NCBI RefSeq assembly: GCF_009725235.1
Contig: NZ_WJFC01000029.1
Span: 1-64,000 of the forward strand
From: Scytonema sp. UIC 10036
Lineage (GTDB): Bacteria; Cyanobacteriota; Cyanobacteriia; Cyanobacteriales; Nostocaceae
DNA: 64,000 nucleotides
Reading direction: 5' to 3'
The notes beneath the pieces are model-generated. The model was given only the letters and a program-made list of their open reading frames with translations, did not search any database and was not told where the DNA came from. Positions 8,704 through 17,662 of this stretch are shown here, in pieces (position 1 is the first letter of the stretch; each line of letters begins with the position of its first letter). Made by a program: the position numbers and the translations under genes.

Positions 8704-10257
8704 ATGAACAATACATCAACTAAGATTCTCCTAGTAGAAGATAGTCCCAGCGACGCCAAACTGTTGCAGCAAACTCTATTTCGTTTGGGCAGTAACAACT
8801 GGCAAGTCAGCCACTTTGAGCGATTAGGTGATGCCATTGATGCTTGTAGCAACCAGAGCTTTGATATAGCTTTGTTAGACCTCTCGCTCCCTGATTCTGA
8901 GGGTTTAAACACTGTTGCCGAATTTCATGCAGCCGCGCCAGATATCCCAATTGTGGTGCTGACTGGTTTTGATGATGAAGAAATTGCCTTACAAGCTGTG
9001 GCAAAAAGAGCGCAGGATTATCTTGTTAAGGGACAAATTACTCCCCAACTTTTAGGGCGTGCTATCCGCTACGCTATTGAGAGGGGACAAGTTCTAAAAA
9101 AAATGGAGGAAAGCGAGCGTCGCTTTCGAGGTATTTTTGAACAAACATTCCAGTTAATGGGACTGCTGTCTCCTGAAGGTATTATTTTAGAACTTAACAA
9201 AACAACTCTCGACATATGTGGCATTGAGCTAGAAACCTCTTTGGGTAAACCTTTTTGGGAACTCCCCCGTTGGAATTGCTGTGAAGCAAGCGAGTGGTTA
9301 AAAACTGCTGTAGCTAAAGCAGCTAGTGGAGAGTTTGTCCGTCAAGAACAGCCAGTTTGTGGAAAAGATAATACGGAAATATGGATAGATTTCTCCCTCA
9401 AACCGTTGAAAGACAATGCAGAGAAAGTGGTATTGTTGATTGTTGAAGGTCGTGATATTAGCGATCGCAAACGCGCTGAAGCAGAAATTAGGAACGCTTG
9501 GGAAACAGAACGGGAACTCAATGACCTAAAATCTAAATTTGTGTCGATGGTTTCTCATGAATTTCGCAATCCCATGACTGTTATTCGGACTGCAGTCGAA
9601 ATTTTAGAAACCTATAACAAAGAATTAACCGAGCAGCAAAAAGGGAAATACTTTGGGCAAATTCAAAGTGCTCTTCGTCAAATGTTGCAACTCTTAGACG
9701 AAGTTTTGTTACTTGGCAGAAGTGATGCAGGAAAATTAGAGTACCAACCTACAGCCTTAGATTTAGAGAATTTCTGTAATGAACTTGCACAAACTTTACA
9801 AGAGAGTGCTGGAGAGAATTACCAAATAAACTTTAGCGTACAAGGAGAACGCACTTCAGTAGAAATGGACGAAAATCTATTGCGTCATATCCTAACTAAC
9901 TTACTGTCAAACGCTATCAAATATTCTCCTAAAGGTGGCATTATTCAATTTGAATTAACTTACCAAGACGAGCAGGCTAATTTCCGCATCCAAGATTCAG
10001 GAATTGGGATTCCATTAAAAGACCAACAACGATTATTTGAAACTTTCCATAGAGCCAGTAACGTTGGTCGAATCCAAGGGACAGGATTGGGGCTTTCCAT
10101 TGTGAAAAAATGTGTGGATTTACATCAAGGTCAAATTCAGCTAGAAAGCGAAGTCGGAGTTGGAACAACGTTTACAGTCAGATTACCATTCAATCCTAAC
10201 AACACCCAGTCTCTGGAATTGACCGACGCCCCCTGGGACTCTCAAAAATTAGCTTGA
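8704..10257 (+). CDS. Receiver-PAS-histidine kinase
   Basis: 517 residues. An N-terminal receiver (about 6-122, phospho-acceptor Asp59 in LLDLSLPD) precedes a PAS domain (about 137-255). HisKA follows with His285 (FVSMVSHEFRNP), then HATPase_c (N-box LTNLLSNAIKYS about 398-409, DSGIGIP 431-437, GTGLGLS 459-465). The receiver-first order is common in cyanobacterial relay kinases. No membrane segment, so it is cytosolic. It lies 10 bp behind the Rcp1-like gene, which could receive phosphate from it or from the upstream kinase. The output of the cascade is not encoded here. Confidence 0.93.
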   Translation: MNNTSTKILLVEDSPSDAKLLQQTLFRLGSNNWQVSHFERLGDAIDACSNQSFDIALLDLSLPDSEGLNTVAEFHAAAPDIPIVVLTGFDDEEIALQAVAKRAQDYLVKGQITPQLLGRAIRYAIERGQVLKKMEESERRFRGIFEQTFQLMGLLSPEGIILELNKTTLDICGIELETSLGKPFWELPRWNCCEASEWLKTAVAKAASGEFVRQEQPVCGKDNTEIWIDFSLKPLKDNAEKVVLLIVEGRDISDRKRAEAEIRNAWETERELNDLKSKFVSMVSHEFRNPMTVIRTAVEILETYNKELTEQQKGKYFGQIQSALRQMLQLLDEVLLLGRSDAGKLEYQPTALDLENFCNELAQTLQESAGENYQINFSVQGERTSVEMDENLLRHILTNLLSNAIKYSPKGGIIQFELTYQDEQANFRIQDSGIGIPLKDQQRLFETFHRASNVGRIQGTGLGLSIVKKCVDLHQGQIQLESEVGVGTTFTVRLPFNPNNTQSLELTDAPWDSQKLA

Positions 10258-10291
10258 ATTAATATTAAAATAAACCCACACACCTAAATGT

Positions 10292-10837
10292 ATGTCTATT
10301 GAGCAAGTTCCCCCCAAGCACTTTCCCAAAGTTGAGTTTGAACGGCGAGGTATGGCGGCTGGAGTTGATTTCCTCATAGTCTGGTTAGTCAGCTCTTTGT
10401 TGGGTGGTTCTCAACTCGGCGTTCAAATTGTTCAAATACTCGTCTTTATTGTGGGTTGGGCAATTTTACGCGTCATCGTACCCTACAACAATCAAGGGCA
10501 AAGCTTGGGGCGCTATGCCTTTGACATCAAGGTGCTAGAAATGGAAAGCGCTCGAGTTCCCGATTTACAAACATTTTTGCGGCGAGAAGGGATCGTCTGT
10601 TTGAGTGCGCTGTTAGTTTCTATCACCTTGAGTAACATCATACGCAATCCCACTGCTATACTTCTATTGGTTCCTTTGGCTATTGATTGCGGTGCGGCTT
10701 TTTCCGACACCCAATTTCGCCAAGCTTTGCATGACCGCTTTGCAAAGACTATGGTGGTTTCCTCGCGTCGTGGCTATTCTCTTGATATAAAAGTTAAGCA
10801 AATAGTTGATAAAGTGCGACGTAATATGAGACAATAG
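10292..10837 (+). CDS. RDD-family membrane protein
   Basis: 181 residues. The N-terminal part carries the RDD signature ([17 protein letters not shown], with conserved Arg and Asp in the first membrane helix). Further hydrophobic segments lie at about 40-65, 100-120 and 125-145, and the mid-protein G-Q-S-L-G-R-Y-x-x-x-I-K-V motif is typical of RDD proteins. The function of the family is uncertain; some members are linked to ion antiport. It sits 44 bp before rpmG and may share transcription with the ribosomal genes. Confidence 0.85.
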   Translation: MSIEQVPPKHFPKVEFERRGMAAGVDFLIVWLVSSLLGGSQLGVQIVQILVFIVGWAILRVIVPYNNQGQSLGRYAFDIKVLEMESARVPDLQTFLRREGIVCLSALLVSITLSNIIRNPTAILLLVPLAIDCGAAFSDTQFRQALHDRFAKTMVVSSRRGYSLDIKVKQIVDKVRRNMRQ

Positions 10838-10881
10838 ATATTTGTGTTAATTCTCAACAAGCTGTATTTTTTGATAAGCTT

Positions 10882-11076
10882 ATGGCTAAGAGTAAAGGTG
10901 TCCGTATAGTAGTGACACTAGAATGTACTGAGTGTCGTACAAATCCAGAAAAACGCTCTCCTGGTGTTTCTCGTTATACCAGTACGAAAAACCGTCGGAA
11001 TACAACCAACAGGCTAGAACTGAAAAAGTTCTGCACTCACTGTAACAAACACACTGTTCACAAGGAAATTAAGTAG
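10882..11076 (+). CDS. rpmG: 50S ribosomal protein L33
   Basis: 64 residues. [18 protein letters not shown], the [10 protein letters not shown] core and the C-terminal CTHC pair match bacterial and chloroplast L33. The two cysteine pairs (C15/C18 region and CTHC) mark the zinc-binding C+ form. It is followed two bases later by rpsR, the usual cyanobacterial and plastid order. Confidence 0.97.
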   Translation: MAKSKGVRIVVTLECTECRTNPEKRSPGVSRYTSTKNRRNTTNRLELKKFCTHCNKHTVHKEIK

Positions 11077-11078
11077 AG

Positions 11079-11294
11079 ATGAGCTATTATCGTCGTCGTT
11101 TGTCTCCCATAAAACCAGGAGAACCCATTGATTACAAAGATGTAGATTTGTTGCGTAAGTTTATCACCGAACGAGGAAAGATACTTCCGCGTCGGATTAC
11201 AGGGCTTACAGCGCAGCAACAGCGAGAGTTAACACTAGCGATTAAACGCTCCAGGATTTTGGCTCTGTTACCGTTTATTAACGCAGAAGGCTAA
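11079..11294 (+). CDS. rpsR: 30S ribosomal protein S18
   Basis: 71 residues. The central segment ([22 protein letters not shown], read in parts, then [19 protein letters not shown]) is the S18 signature, and the C-terminus [10 protein letters not shown] is typical of cyanobacteria. It is translated from the same message as rpmG (2-bp gap). Two small stems follow its stop: CTGGA/TCCAG and GTAAATCGGA/TCCGACTTAC, the second with one mismatch. They are possible 3'-end structures, but no T-run follows. Confidence 0.97.
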   Translation: MSYYRRRLSPIKPGEPIDYKDVDLLRKFITERGKILPRRITGLTAQQQRELTLAIKRSRILALLPFINAEG

Positions 11295-11646
11295 TCAGTG
11301 AGGAGTAAGTGAACTGGAGTGATCCAGAGTAAATCGGAGCAATCCGACTTACTGACTCCACCATGACTCAACTTTGAACTAGTTTCAAGGTTACCCGTTG
11401 AGGGTTTCAGTCCGCTTAAGGGTTATGACTTAATGAGGTTAGCCAGCCTCAAGCGTCGGGTCAGGAACATGACTGCGTCACACAGTACACACCAAAACCT
11501 ACTAACAAGCTCAAAAGCAGTGTCGAGGCAAACAATACCCCGCAAGGGAGCGCTCAAATGAGCAACAACGTAAATTTAGGGTGCGGTTCAGTCCGATTTA
11601 CCCCAAATTACTCAAAATAATCCTTATTTTTGGCTACTTAGTTACA

Positions 11647-11674
11647 TGACCAGTGACCAGTGACCAGTGACCAG
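11647..11674. repeat. Heptamer tandem repeat (TGACCAG)x4
   Basis: Four exact copies of TGACCAG. The same heptamer, on the other strand (CACTGGT), recurs just 3' of the VirB5-like gene near 51618-51640. This matches the STRR class of Nostocales. Confidence 0.8.
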
Positions 11675-11830
11675 CGACTGATTGGGAATTGCATTCCCAG
11701 TCACAAGTCCCCAGTCCTAGTCCCTATTTTCAGATGGTGTAACCGGAAAGCTCAGTTCGCATAGCTCAAAATCAAGGGTTTAGGCGAAAAAAAAATCTAA
11801 AATAAGAGCCAAAAATACTAATGTTAATTT

Positions 11831-11924
11831 GGAATTTGATACCATAGGTGTTCAATCCAAAATCTAAAATCTAGAATGGAATTTGATACCATAGGTATTC
11901 AATCCAAAATCTAAAATCTAAAAT
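11831..11924. repeat. Tandem 47-bp duplication ending in CTAAAAT heptamers
   Basis: GGAATTTGATACCATAGG.. begins at 11831 and again at 11878. The two 47-bp units differ at two positions, and each ends in CCAAAAT/CTAAAAT heptamers. The array ends about 20 bp before the GTG start of the RNase gene, so it may occupy its 5' UTR. Confidence 0.85.
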
Positions 11925-11943
11925 CTAAAATATTGCGAGGCTT

Positions 11944-13989
11944 GTGGAGAAGGGGACGCTGGTTGAATTTAGAGTAGGTAGCGATCGCCGTTTGGGAGTA
12001 GTAGACCGTCCAGACGGAAAAGCTCGTTGGTTTGTAGTGGATGAACGTGGTCAATCCCACAGTCTCGCACCCCGGCAAATTACCTATACAGTAAGCGGAC
12101 AAACCTACAAGCCTTCGCAAATTCCTGAATTTTTGGCAGAAATTAAGCCGTATTTAGATCCATCGAGCTTGGAAGTGGCATGGGAACTCCTTGCGGAAAC
12201 AGGGGAAACCGCCACTCCAGCAGAAATGGCGAATTTACTATTTTCCTCTTCAGAAGCGCATCATAGTTACGCAGCTTACTACTTGTTATCAGATGATAAA
12301 ATATACTTTAAGCAAAAAGGAGACGCTTATGAGCCGCGAACATCTGCGGCTGTAGCAGAGCGAAAACACCAACTCGAAGTAGAAGCGCTCAAAGCTAAAG
12401 GTCAGCAAGAGTTTTTGACGCGAGTAGAACTTGCCCTCAAAGGCGAGTTGGTAGAGTGGCAGCGTCACGATCGCCATCGGCTAGAAGCTTTAGAAAAGTA
12501 TGCTTCACTCATAGCAGATATTGTCCGTGTGGGTTTAAGTTATGACAGTCTTGCTCGCGCTTATCCACCACCGCAACCAGTCCAAGAAACAATGAACTTA
12601 CTGGGACGTCCCGCAACCCCCCAAGGAGCTTTTCAACTCCTGGTAGATTTGGGTTGGTGGAGTGAGCATGAGAACTTATTTATACGACGTTCGTCAATAC
12701 CCATACAATTCCCTACCAAGGTAATAGAAGTGGCGCAACAGCGATTAGACTCACATCTACCAGATCGAGATATTAATCGTCTGGAACTCACACATCTAAA
12801 GGTATATACAATTGATGATGAAAGCACCACTGAGATAGATGATGGTGTGAGTTGGGAATTGCTTCCCGATGGCAGGGAAAGATTGTGGGTACATATTGCC
12901 GATCCAACACGCTGGCTGTTACCAGAAGATGATTTGGATTTAGAAGCTAGAAAGCGAGGCAGCACAGTCTATTTACCAACGGGCATGATACCCATGTTCC
13001 CAGAAGTCTTGGCAACCGGACCGATGAGTTTGGTGCAAGGGAAAATTTGTTGCGCCCTAAGTTTTGGGGTTGTTTTAAATGAAGCAGGAGCTGTAGAAGA
13101 ATACAGCATTCATCCAAGTTTAATTAAACCAACCTATCGCCTTACCTATGAAGATGTAGATGAAATGCTACATTTGGGCTTAGAGGCAGAATCGGAAATT
13201 GCTGCGATCGCTCAATGGGCAAGTCGGCGCAAAGCTTGGCGGTATGCCCAAGGAGCCATCAGCATCAATATGCCAGAGGCAATGATTAAAGTTAAGGGAG
13301 AAGATATCAGCATCGATATCTTAGAAGATTCCCAATCCCGGCAATTAGTGGCTGAAATGATGATTCTTGCCGGTGAAGTGGCCGCTAAGTACGGTCAAAA
13401 ACATAACATCCCTTTACCCTTTCGCGGTCAACCACAGCCAGAGTTACCACCAGAGCAAGAACTGGTACAGCTCCCCGCCGGATTTGTACGTGCTTGTGCC
13501 ATGCGTCGCTGTATGCCCAAGAGCGAAATGAGCATTACCCCTGTACGCCATGCGGGTTTGGGTTTGGATACATACACCCAAGCGACTTCTCCCATTCGCC
13601 GTTACAGTGACTTGCTGACCCATTTCCAACTGAAAGCACATTTACGAGGTGAGGTGCCACCATTCTCAGCAGAACAACTTAAAGAAGTTATGCTGTCTGT
13701 ATCTACCATCACCCAAGAAGTGACAATGGTTGAGCGGCAAACAAACAGGTACTGGGCTTTAGAATATCTGCGCCGCAATACAGATACAGTTTGGGAAACA
13801 GTCGTTTTAATGTGGCTGAGAGAAGACAGTGGTTTGGCACTGATTCTATTAGAAGAATTGGGCTTACAGTTACCAATGTTCTTCAAACGTTCTGTGAAGT
13901 TAGGCGAACAAATCTTAGTCAAAGCGGCTCATTCCGATCCGCACAAAGATGTGATTCAGTTCCAAGAAATTATCTATCAGGAAGCGTAG
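11944..13989 (+). CDS. RNase II/RNase R family exoribonuclease
   Basis: 681 residues starting at a GTG. An N-terminal OB-like region is followed by the RNB catalytic domain, with DDESTTEIDDGVSW (about residues 295-308, the Mg-binding aspartates) and the conserved HIADPTRWL, RGSTVYLPTGMIPMFP and PFRGQPQP segments. YTQATSPIRRYSDLLTH (about 540-556) is the RNB C-terminal signature. The last 80 residues form a weak S1-like domain. The enzyme degrades RNA 3' to 5'. It is shorter than E. coli RNase R and could equally be called RNase II. The heptamer-rich 5' region may influence its expression (inference). Confidence 0.9.
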   Translation: MEKGTLVEFRVGSDRRLGVVDRPDGKARWFVVDERGQSHSLAPRQITYTVSGQTYKPSQIPEFLAEIKPYLDPSSLEVAWELLAETGETATPAEMANLLFSSSEAHHSYAAYYLLSDDKIYFKQKGDAYEPRTSAAVAERKHQLEVEALKAKGQQEFLTRVELALKGELVEWQRHDRHRLEALEKYASLIADIVRVGLSYDSLARAYPPPQPVQETMNLLGRPATPQGAFQLLVDLGWWSEHENLFIRRSSIPIQFPTKVIEVAQQRLDSHLPDRDINRLELTHLKVYTIDDESTTEIDDGVSWELLPDGRERLWVHIADPTRWLLPEDDLDLEARKRGSTVYLPTGMIPMFPEVLATGPMSLVQGKICCALSFGVVLNEAGAVEEYSIHPSLIKPTYRLTYEDVDEMLHLGLEAESEIAAIAQWASRRKAWRYAQGAISINMPEAMIKVKGEDISIDILEDSQSRQLVAEMMILAGEVAAKYGQKHNIPLPFRGQPQPELPPEQELVQLPAGFVRACAMRRCMPKSEMSITPVRHAGLGLDTYTQATSPIRRYSDLLTHFQLKAHLRGEVPPFSAEQLKEVMLSVSTITQEVTMVERQTNRYWALEYLRRNTDTVWETVVLMWLREDSGLALILLEELGLQLPMFFKRSVKLGEQILVKAAHSDPHKDVIQFQEIIYQEA

Positions 13990-14017
13990 CAATGTGACAA
14001 AACTAAATTTTCATGCG

Positions 14018-14292
14018 ATGAGCAGACAAGAATTAAGAGCTTATGTGCTAGAACATCGGGATGACGAAGAGCTTTAGAGCAAATAAAAAAACTAGATTCT
14101 GAAACTCAACGACGGACAGCTATGAAGCTGCAAGAATTAGCAACCAACCCGCGTTTAAGTGAAGCCAAAAATCTCGAAAGTGCAGAATTTTTATACAAAC
14201 TTAGTCTAGATGACTACCGCATCGTTTATCAAATTAAGGATGAATCTTCGTTAGTTACCGTATTGAAAATTGCTCATTTAAGAGACTACTAA
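14018..14292 (+). pseudogene. Fused toxin-antitoxin remnant (RelE/ParE toxin tail)
   Basis: A 19-residue frame MSRQELRAYVLEHRDDEEL ends in TAG at 14075. It looks like the start of a small cyanobacterial antitoxin. From 14065 another frame (RRALEQIKKLDSE.., then DDYRIVYQIKDES.. and KIAHLRDY, stop at 14292) is the body of a RelE/ParE-type toxin without its N-terminus. An internal ATG at 14122 would give 56 residues. A deletion has joined antitoxin head to toxin body, so neither is likely active. Confidence 0.6.
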
Positions 14293-14884
14293 CAAGCAAA
14301 ACTTGCAAGTTATAAAGACCCCTTAAGATAATAGAGTCATAGAAAGAACTTCTCTATGAGTTGGGTTACTTGACAATACAAGATGATTGAAAATATCAAT
14401 TATAGTCAATCAAAAGACTCTATATAATTCTAATTATTCATGAAAAACTTTAAGTTATGTAGGTAGTTGTTCTGCTATCTACAAGCCTCAGGTGGTGAGC
14501 ATTGCCCATCTTACGGATATGCAACCAATCAAAAAGCATTCCTATACTCTATTATTTGTTAAGTTCGGTAAAAATATAGTAATTATTACTCTTTTAATGC
14601 CAACAATATTAAGATGTGTAAACAATAGAATTTCTGCAAATTTGGCAAGTTCCTCTTAAATTAGAGAAAGCGCTTCTCTATAGGGATAGATTTTGATATT
14701 CTACTGTTCAAGTCAAACAAAGCTTTACTAGCAGCTATCATGTACTATCCTGCATCAATAATGCATATAAGCGGGCATTGGGAATGGGGAATTGGGCACA
14801 GGTTGTGAGTTCTTCTCCCTTGTCTCCCTTGTCTCCCTTGTCTTCATCCCTTCTTACACACATCTACTATTTCGTTTTAAATCT
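14293..14884. other. Intergenic, no gene seen
   Basis: AT-rich sequence without a domain-bearing frame. Near 14770-14850 there are low-complexity GGGAATGGGGAATTGGG and (CCCTTGTCT)n stretches typical of dispersed cyanobacterial repeats. The latter would be translated as SLVSLVSLV if the downstream gene were started at 14792, which argues for the later start. Confidence 0.5.
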
Positions 14885-15700
14885 ATGAAGTCTTATTTAG
14901 CCGCCGCTATTCAAATGACCAGTGTGCCTAACTTGGAAAAAAACTTGGCACAAGCTGAGGAATTAATCGATTTAGCCGTGCGCCAAGGTGCTGAATTAAT
15001 TGGATTGCCAGAAAATTTTCCTTATATGGGAGAGGAAAGTGAAAAAATGGCTCAAGCCTCGGCGATCGCTCGTGGTTCGGAAACATTTCTCAAAACGATG
15101 GCACAACGCTATCAAGTGACTCTCTTAGGTGGCGGCTTTCCAGTTCCAGTAAATGATGGCAAGAAAGTTTACAACACTGCCCTACTCATCGATCCCAACG
15201 GTCAAGAACTTGCTCGCTACCACAAAGTCCATTTATTTGATGTTAACGTTCCGGATGGCAATACTTATCGAGAATCCAGCACGGTGATGGCAGGGGAGCA
15301 GCTTCCCCCCGTCCACTTTTCACAAGAACTGGGTAATATAGGGCTTTCCGTCTGCTATGATGTCCGCTTTCCCGAACTTTACCGACACATAGCCCATAAA
15401 AATGGGGATGTTTTATTTGTACCTGCTGCCTTTACAGCCTTTACTGGCAAAGATCACTGGCAAGTCCTCTTACAAGCCCGTGCTATTGAAAACACCTGCT
15501 ATGTCATTGCTCCAGCACAAACAGGGCTTAACTATGCTCGCCGTCAAACCCACGGACACGCCATGATTATCGATCCTTGGGGAGTGATTTTAGCTGATGC
15601 AGGAGAAAAACCGGGAGTGGCGATCGCCGAAATTAATCCTTCGCGAATTGAACAAGTGCGCCGTCAAATGCCCAGCCTGCAACACCGCATTTTTGTTTAA
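14885..15700 (+). CDS. Carbon-nitrogen hydrolase, Nit1-type amidase
   Basis: 271 residues from the ATG at 14885 (MKSYLAAAIQMTS). An in-frame upstream start at 14792 would add only translated low-complexity repeat. The nitrilase-superfamily triad is Glu43 (LPENF), Lys114 (YHKVHLFDV) and Cys157 (SVCYDVRFPELYR). The HLFDVNVPDG and GLNYARRQTHGHAMIIDPWG segments are those of the Nit1 branch, whose members hydrolyse deaminated glutathione as metabolite repair. That substrate is inferred from subfamily only. No operon partner is evident. Confidence 0.9.
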   Translation: MKSYLAAAIQMTSVPNLEKNLAQAEELIDLAVRQGAELIGLPENFPYMGEESEKMAQASAIARGSETFLKTMAQRYQVTLLGGGFPVPVNDGKKVYNTALLIDPNGQELARYHKVHLFDVNVPDGNTYRESSTVMAGEQLPPVHFSQELGNIGLSVCYDVRFPELYRHIAHKNGDVLFVPAAFTAFTGKDHWQVLLQARAIENTCYVIAPAQTGLNYARRQTHGHAMIIDPWGVILADAGEKPGVAIAEINPSRIEQVRRQMPSLQHRIFV

Positions 15701-15721
15701 TCTATTAGCACTTTCTCGTCA

Positions 15722-15816
15722 CTCGTTCCCAGGTTCTACCTGGGAATGCATTACTAGAGGCTCAGCCTCGCAAGTAGATTGAGCGAGAGAGGCGGAGCTT
15801 CTAAAGAAGGCGTTGC
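15722..15816. repeat. Nested-palindrome repeat, degenerate copy
   Basis: The left half is intact (CTCGTTCCCAGG..CCTGGGAATGC, then GAGGCTCAGCCTCGC). The right half is decayed to GAGGCGGAGCTTCT and GGCGTTGCAT without the terminal CCCAGG stem. It begins about 20 bp past the amidase stop codon. Confidence 0.8.
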
Positions 15817-15840
15817 ATATTTCTAGAACTTAGCTGAAAA

Positions 15841-16014
15841 GATTTTGACTGTGAAGCCGAAGCGAACGAAGCTAGGACTTGGATTAAATTTGCTGTTAAA
15901 TGCAATTATATGGATGTGGAAACCGGACGAGAACTTTCTGGACGTTACAATCAAGTTTTATCTGGTCTTGTCAATATGATTAATAATCCATCCCCTTGGT
16001 TAATAAATCATTAA
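15841..16014 (+). pseudogene. Four-helix-bundle (23S rRNA IVP-like) protein remnant
   Basis: An open frame reads EAEANEARTWIKFAVKCNY, then MDVETGRELSGRYNQVL, then NMINNPSPWLINH and a stop at 16012-16014. This is the C-terminal half of the small four-helix-bundle proteins common in cyanobacteria. An in-frame TGA lies just upstream and no N-terminal half can be found, so it is a 5'-truncated fragment. The degenerate palindromic repeat ends 25 bp before it. Confidence 0.6.
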
Positions 16015-16304
16015 TCTCCCCCTGCATCAAGAGCATCCCACTAGCGAACCCTGCTTGCCTCTTGTTTACACCTGAATCCTTACACATATATATTTAACTC
16101 CCAATCTCTAGATTTTATCTTTTCCTTGATGATTTTGAGGATATAAATCTCCATTTTACAGTCTTTACCAACCCAGTACTCTAAATCTTCCAAAAATTCT
16201 AGCTGAAACATCGCGATGCGATCGTATCTTGTATAGAAGTAACTCTATATTACTTATAGCCAAGAATGTGTTACCATTAAATCAAAATCACTTCTAAAAA
16301 ATAC

Positions 16305-16514
16305 ATGATTAATATTAACCTAGATGAAAATCAACTCAAAAATATCTTCAAGACAGCAATCCTTGAGTTAATGCAAGAACAAAAAGATGTATTTTCTGAT
16401 TTATTTGCAGAGATTATTGAAGATATGGCTCTCGAAAAAGCTATCAAAGAAGGTGAAGAAACAGAAACCGTTAGCCGAGAGGCAATTTTTAAAATTTTGG
16501 ATAAGAAAGCATGA
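16305..16514 (+). CDS. Putative antitoxin of a type II TA pair
   Basis: 69 acidic residues (MININLDENQLKNIFK..). The helical, glutamate-rich C-terminus (EKAIKEGEETETVSREAIFKIL) matches the position and style of antitoxins that pair with RelE-like toxins. Its stop overlaps the toxin start by 4 bp (ATGA), so translation is coupled. It is named mainly from context, since the family was not recognised. TA antitoxins usually repress their own operon. Confidence 0.75.
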   Translation: MININLDENQLKNIFKTAILELMQEQKDVFSDLFAEIIEDMALEKAIKEGEETETVSREAIFKILDKKA

Positions 16515-16777
16515 ACGTAGAGTTTAGAAAAAGCTTTGAAAAGGATTTAGGTAAGATACGAGATGATGCATTGCTACAAAGAATTAAAGCTGTAATTGAA
16601 GAAGTAGAAAATGTGGAAAACATTACTGAAATTAGCAATATCAAGAAATTGATATCTAATGGTGATAATTATCGTATTAGAGTAGGAGATTACAGGATAG
16701 GTATTACCATTTCTAATGGAAGAATTATTTTTGTGAGAGTCTTGCAAAGAAAAGATATTTACAGGTATTTCCCATAA
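16511..16777 (+). CDS. RelE/ParE-family toxin
   Basis: 88 residues. The fold signature is readable: MNVEFRKSFEKDLGKI at the start, then ISNIKKLISNGDNYRIRVGDYRIGI and the final strand RIIFVRVLQRKDIYRYFP. The GDNYRIRVGDYRIG core is typical of RelE-type mRNA interferases. The C-terminal R-K-D-I-Y-R matches the usual H-R-K-D-I-Y, with Gln in place of His in LQRKDIY. It is translationally coupled to the antitoxin and complete, unlike the TA remnants nearby. Confidence 0.88.
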   Translation: MNVEFRKSFEKDLGKIRDDALLQRIKAVIEEVENVENITEISNIKKLISNGDNYRIRVGDYRIGITISNGRIIFVRVLQRKDIYRYFP

Positions 16778-16814
16778 AAGCGTCTGTCCTCTTGAGAGAG
16801 GTTTATTGTTGATT

Positions 16815-17006
16815 TTAACTTTTGGGTTGATGCTGTAACTGATACTCATGCTCTAATTTTCTACTGACTGCTAAATACTCACACGCAACTTGCCAAAGTA
16901 AAACGCCATCCGTCAAAGACAATACCAGAGAAGATGCAATTCCCTACTTAACTGGATCGCGAGTATCGTTGATATAAATCAAAATGTTGGTATCAACAGC
17001 GTTCAT
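16815..17006 (-). pseudogene. PIN-domain toxin remnant (VapC-like)
   Basis: Reading leftwards from 17006: MNAVDTNILIYINDTRDPVK, an in-frame TAG, then GIASSLVLSLTDGVLLWQ and VACEYLAVSRKLEHEYQ, ending at TAA 16815-16817. The V-D-T-N-I-L-I-Y start with its first catalytic Asp and the WQVACEYLAVSRK helix are PIN-family features. All sits in one frame interrupted by a stop, and the C-terminal half is missing. It is a non-functional VapC-like gene immediately downstream of, and facing, the intact RelE pair. Confidence 0.65.
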
Positions 17007-17662
17007 GCAACATATCTCGTGTGAAGCAAGGTGTTTCAAAAGATCTAGAAGCAGGGGCATAAGGCATTGCGCCCTTACAAAATCTGTGTGTACTGCACTC
17101 TTTTTTCAAAATGGTATTATCCTACAATTCTATCTCATAGAAATTATCGGTAAGAGGATGTTTTAACAAGAAGGCAACGGGGAACAGGGAACTCTTAACA
17201 GTTCGTTCCTCACTGTTCCCTAGTTCCCTTCTAAGTAAAATCCGGGGCTCTAAGTCCCCCACTATATTGAAATGATACATTTCAATGAGTGGTGCGCGTT
17301 GGTGGGGGTTTAAAGCCCCCATTAGTCAGCCGTATGCTTAAAGAAGCCGGGGATCTGAATCCATTTAACAAATACAAAACGAAAACCAAAGGAACATATT
17401 GCCTACCCCATCCAGTCAACTCAGTATGAAGTACATATTTATCTGCGTGCATCTGCTACAGGCTGCGGTTCCTGAATTCAAAAACCGCTATAAGCCTCAC
17501 ATACTTCATCTTTTTTGTAACACTTAAACAAGCCTTATTTTATACTTAATCTTTTTTAAAGATTTGACCTTGTATTTTGAGAAAAAAAAGCCATAATGTG
17601 TAGGCGTTGCAGCGATCGCAGTCAAACTACGGTCAGCAAGCAGAATTGTTTTCGTTAAAATT
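17007..17662. other. Intergenic with short inverted repeats
   Basis: No gene was recognised. Repeat-like blocks include a GGGAACAGGGAAC.. / ..GTTCCCTAGTTCCC pair near 17178-17228 and a CCGGGGCTCTAAGTCCCCC / GGGGGTTTAAAGCCCCC block at about 17243-17322. A fragment of the AAGTCGGGGATCT-type palindrome lies at about 17341-17356. One HIP1-like site (GCGATCGC) lies near 17612, about 50 bp before the next gene. Confidence 0.5.

Larger units (their letters stand above)
11295..11943. other. 649-bp gap between rpsR and the RNase gene
   Basis: No reading frame is convincing. The first 350 bases are GC-richer than usual intergenic DNA and contain several short stems (for example GCTC-AAAT-GAGC near 11555) and two copies of TTCAGTCCG (near 11406 and 11587), so a structured RNA or long leader is possible. 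I could not match it to tmRNA, RNase P, SRP or 6S RNA. The second half is repeat-derived: heptamers at 11647-11674 and a tandem 47-bp duplication at 11831-11924. Confidence 0.4.

Noticed and set aside
11295..11640. tmRNA, RNase P RNA or 6S RNA in the GC-rich gap
   Set aside because: No tRNA-like ends, no conserved P4-like core and no obvious long closing helix could be found by eye.
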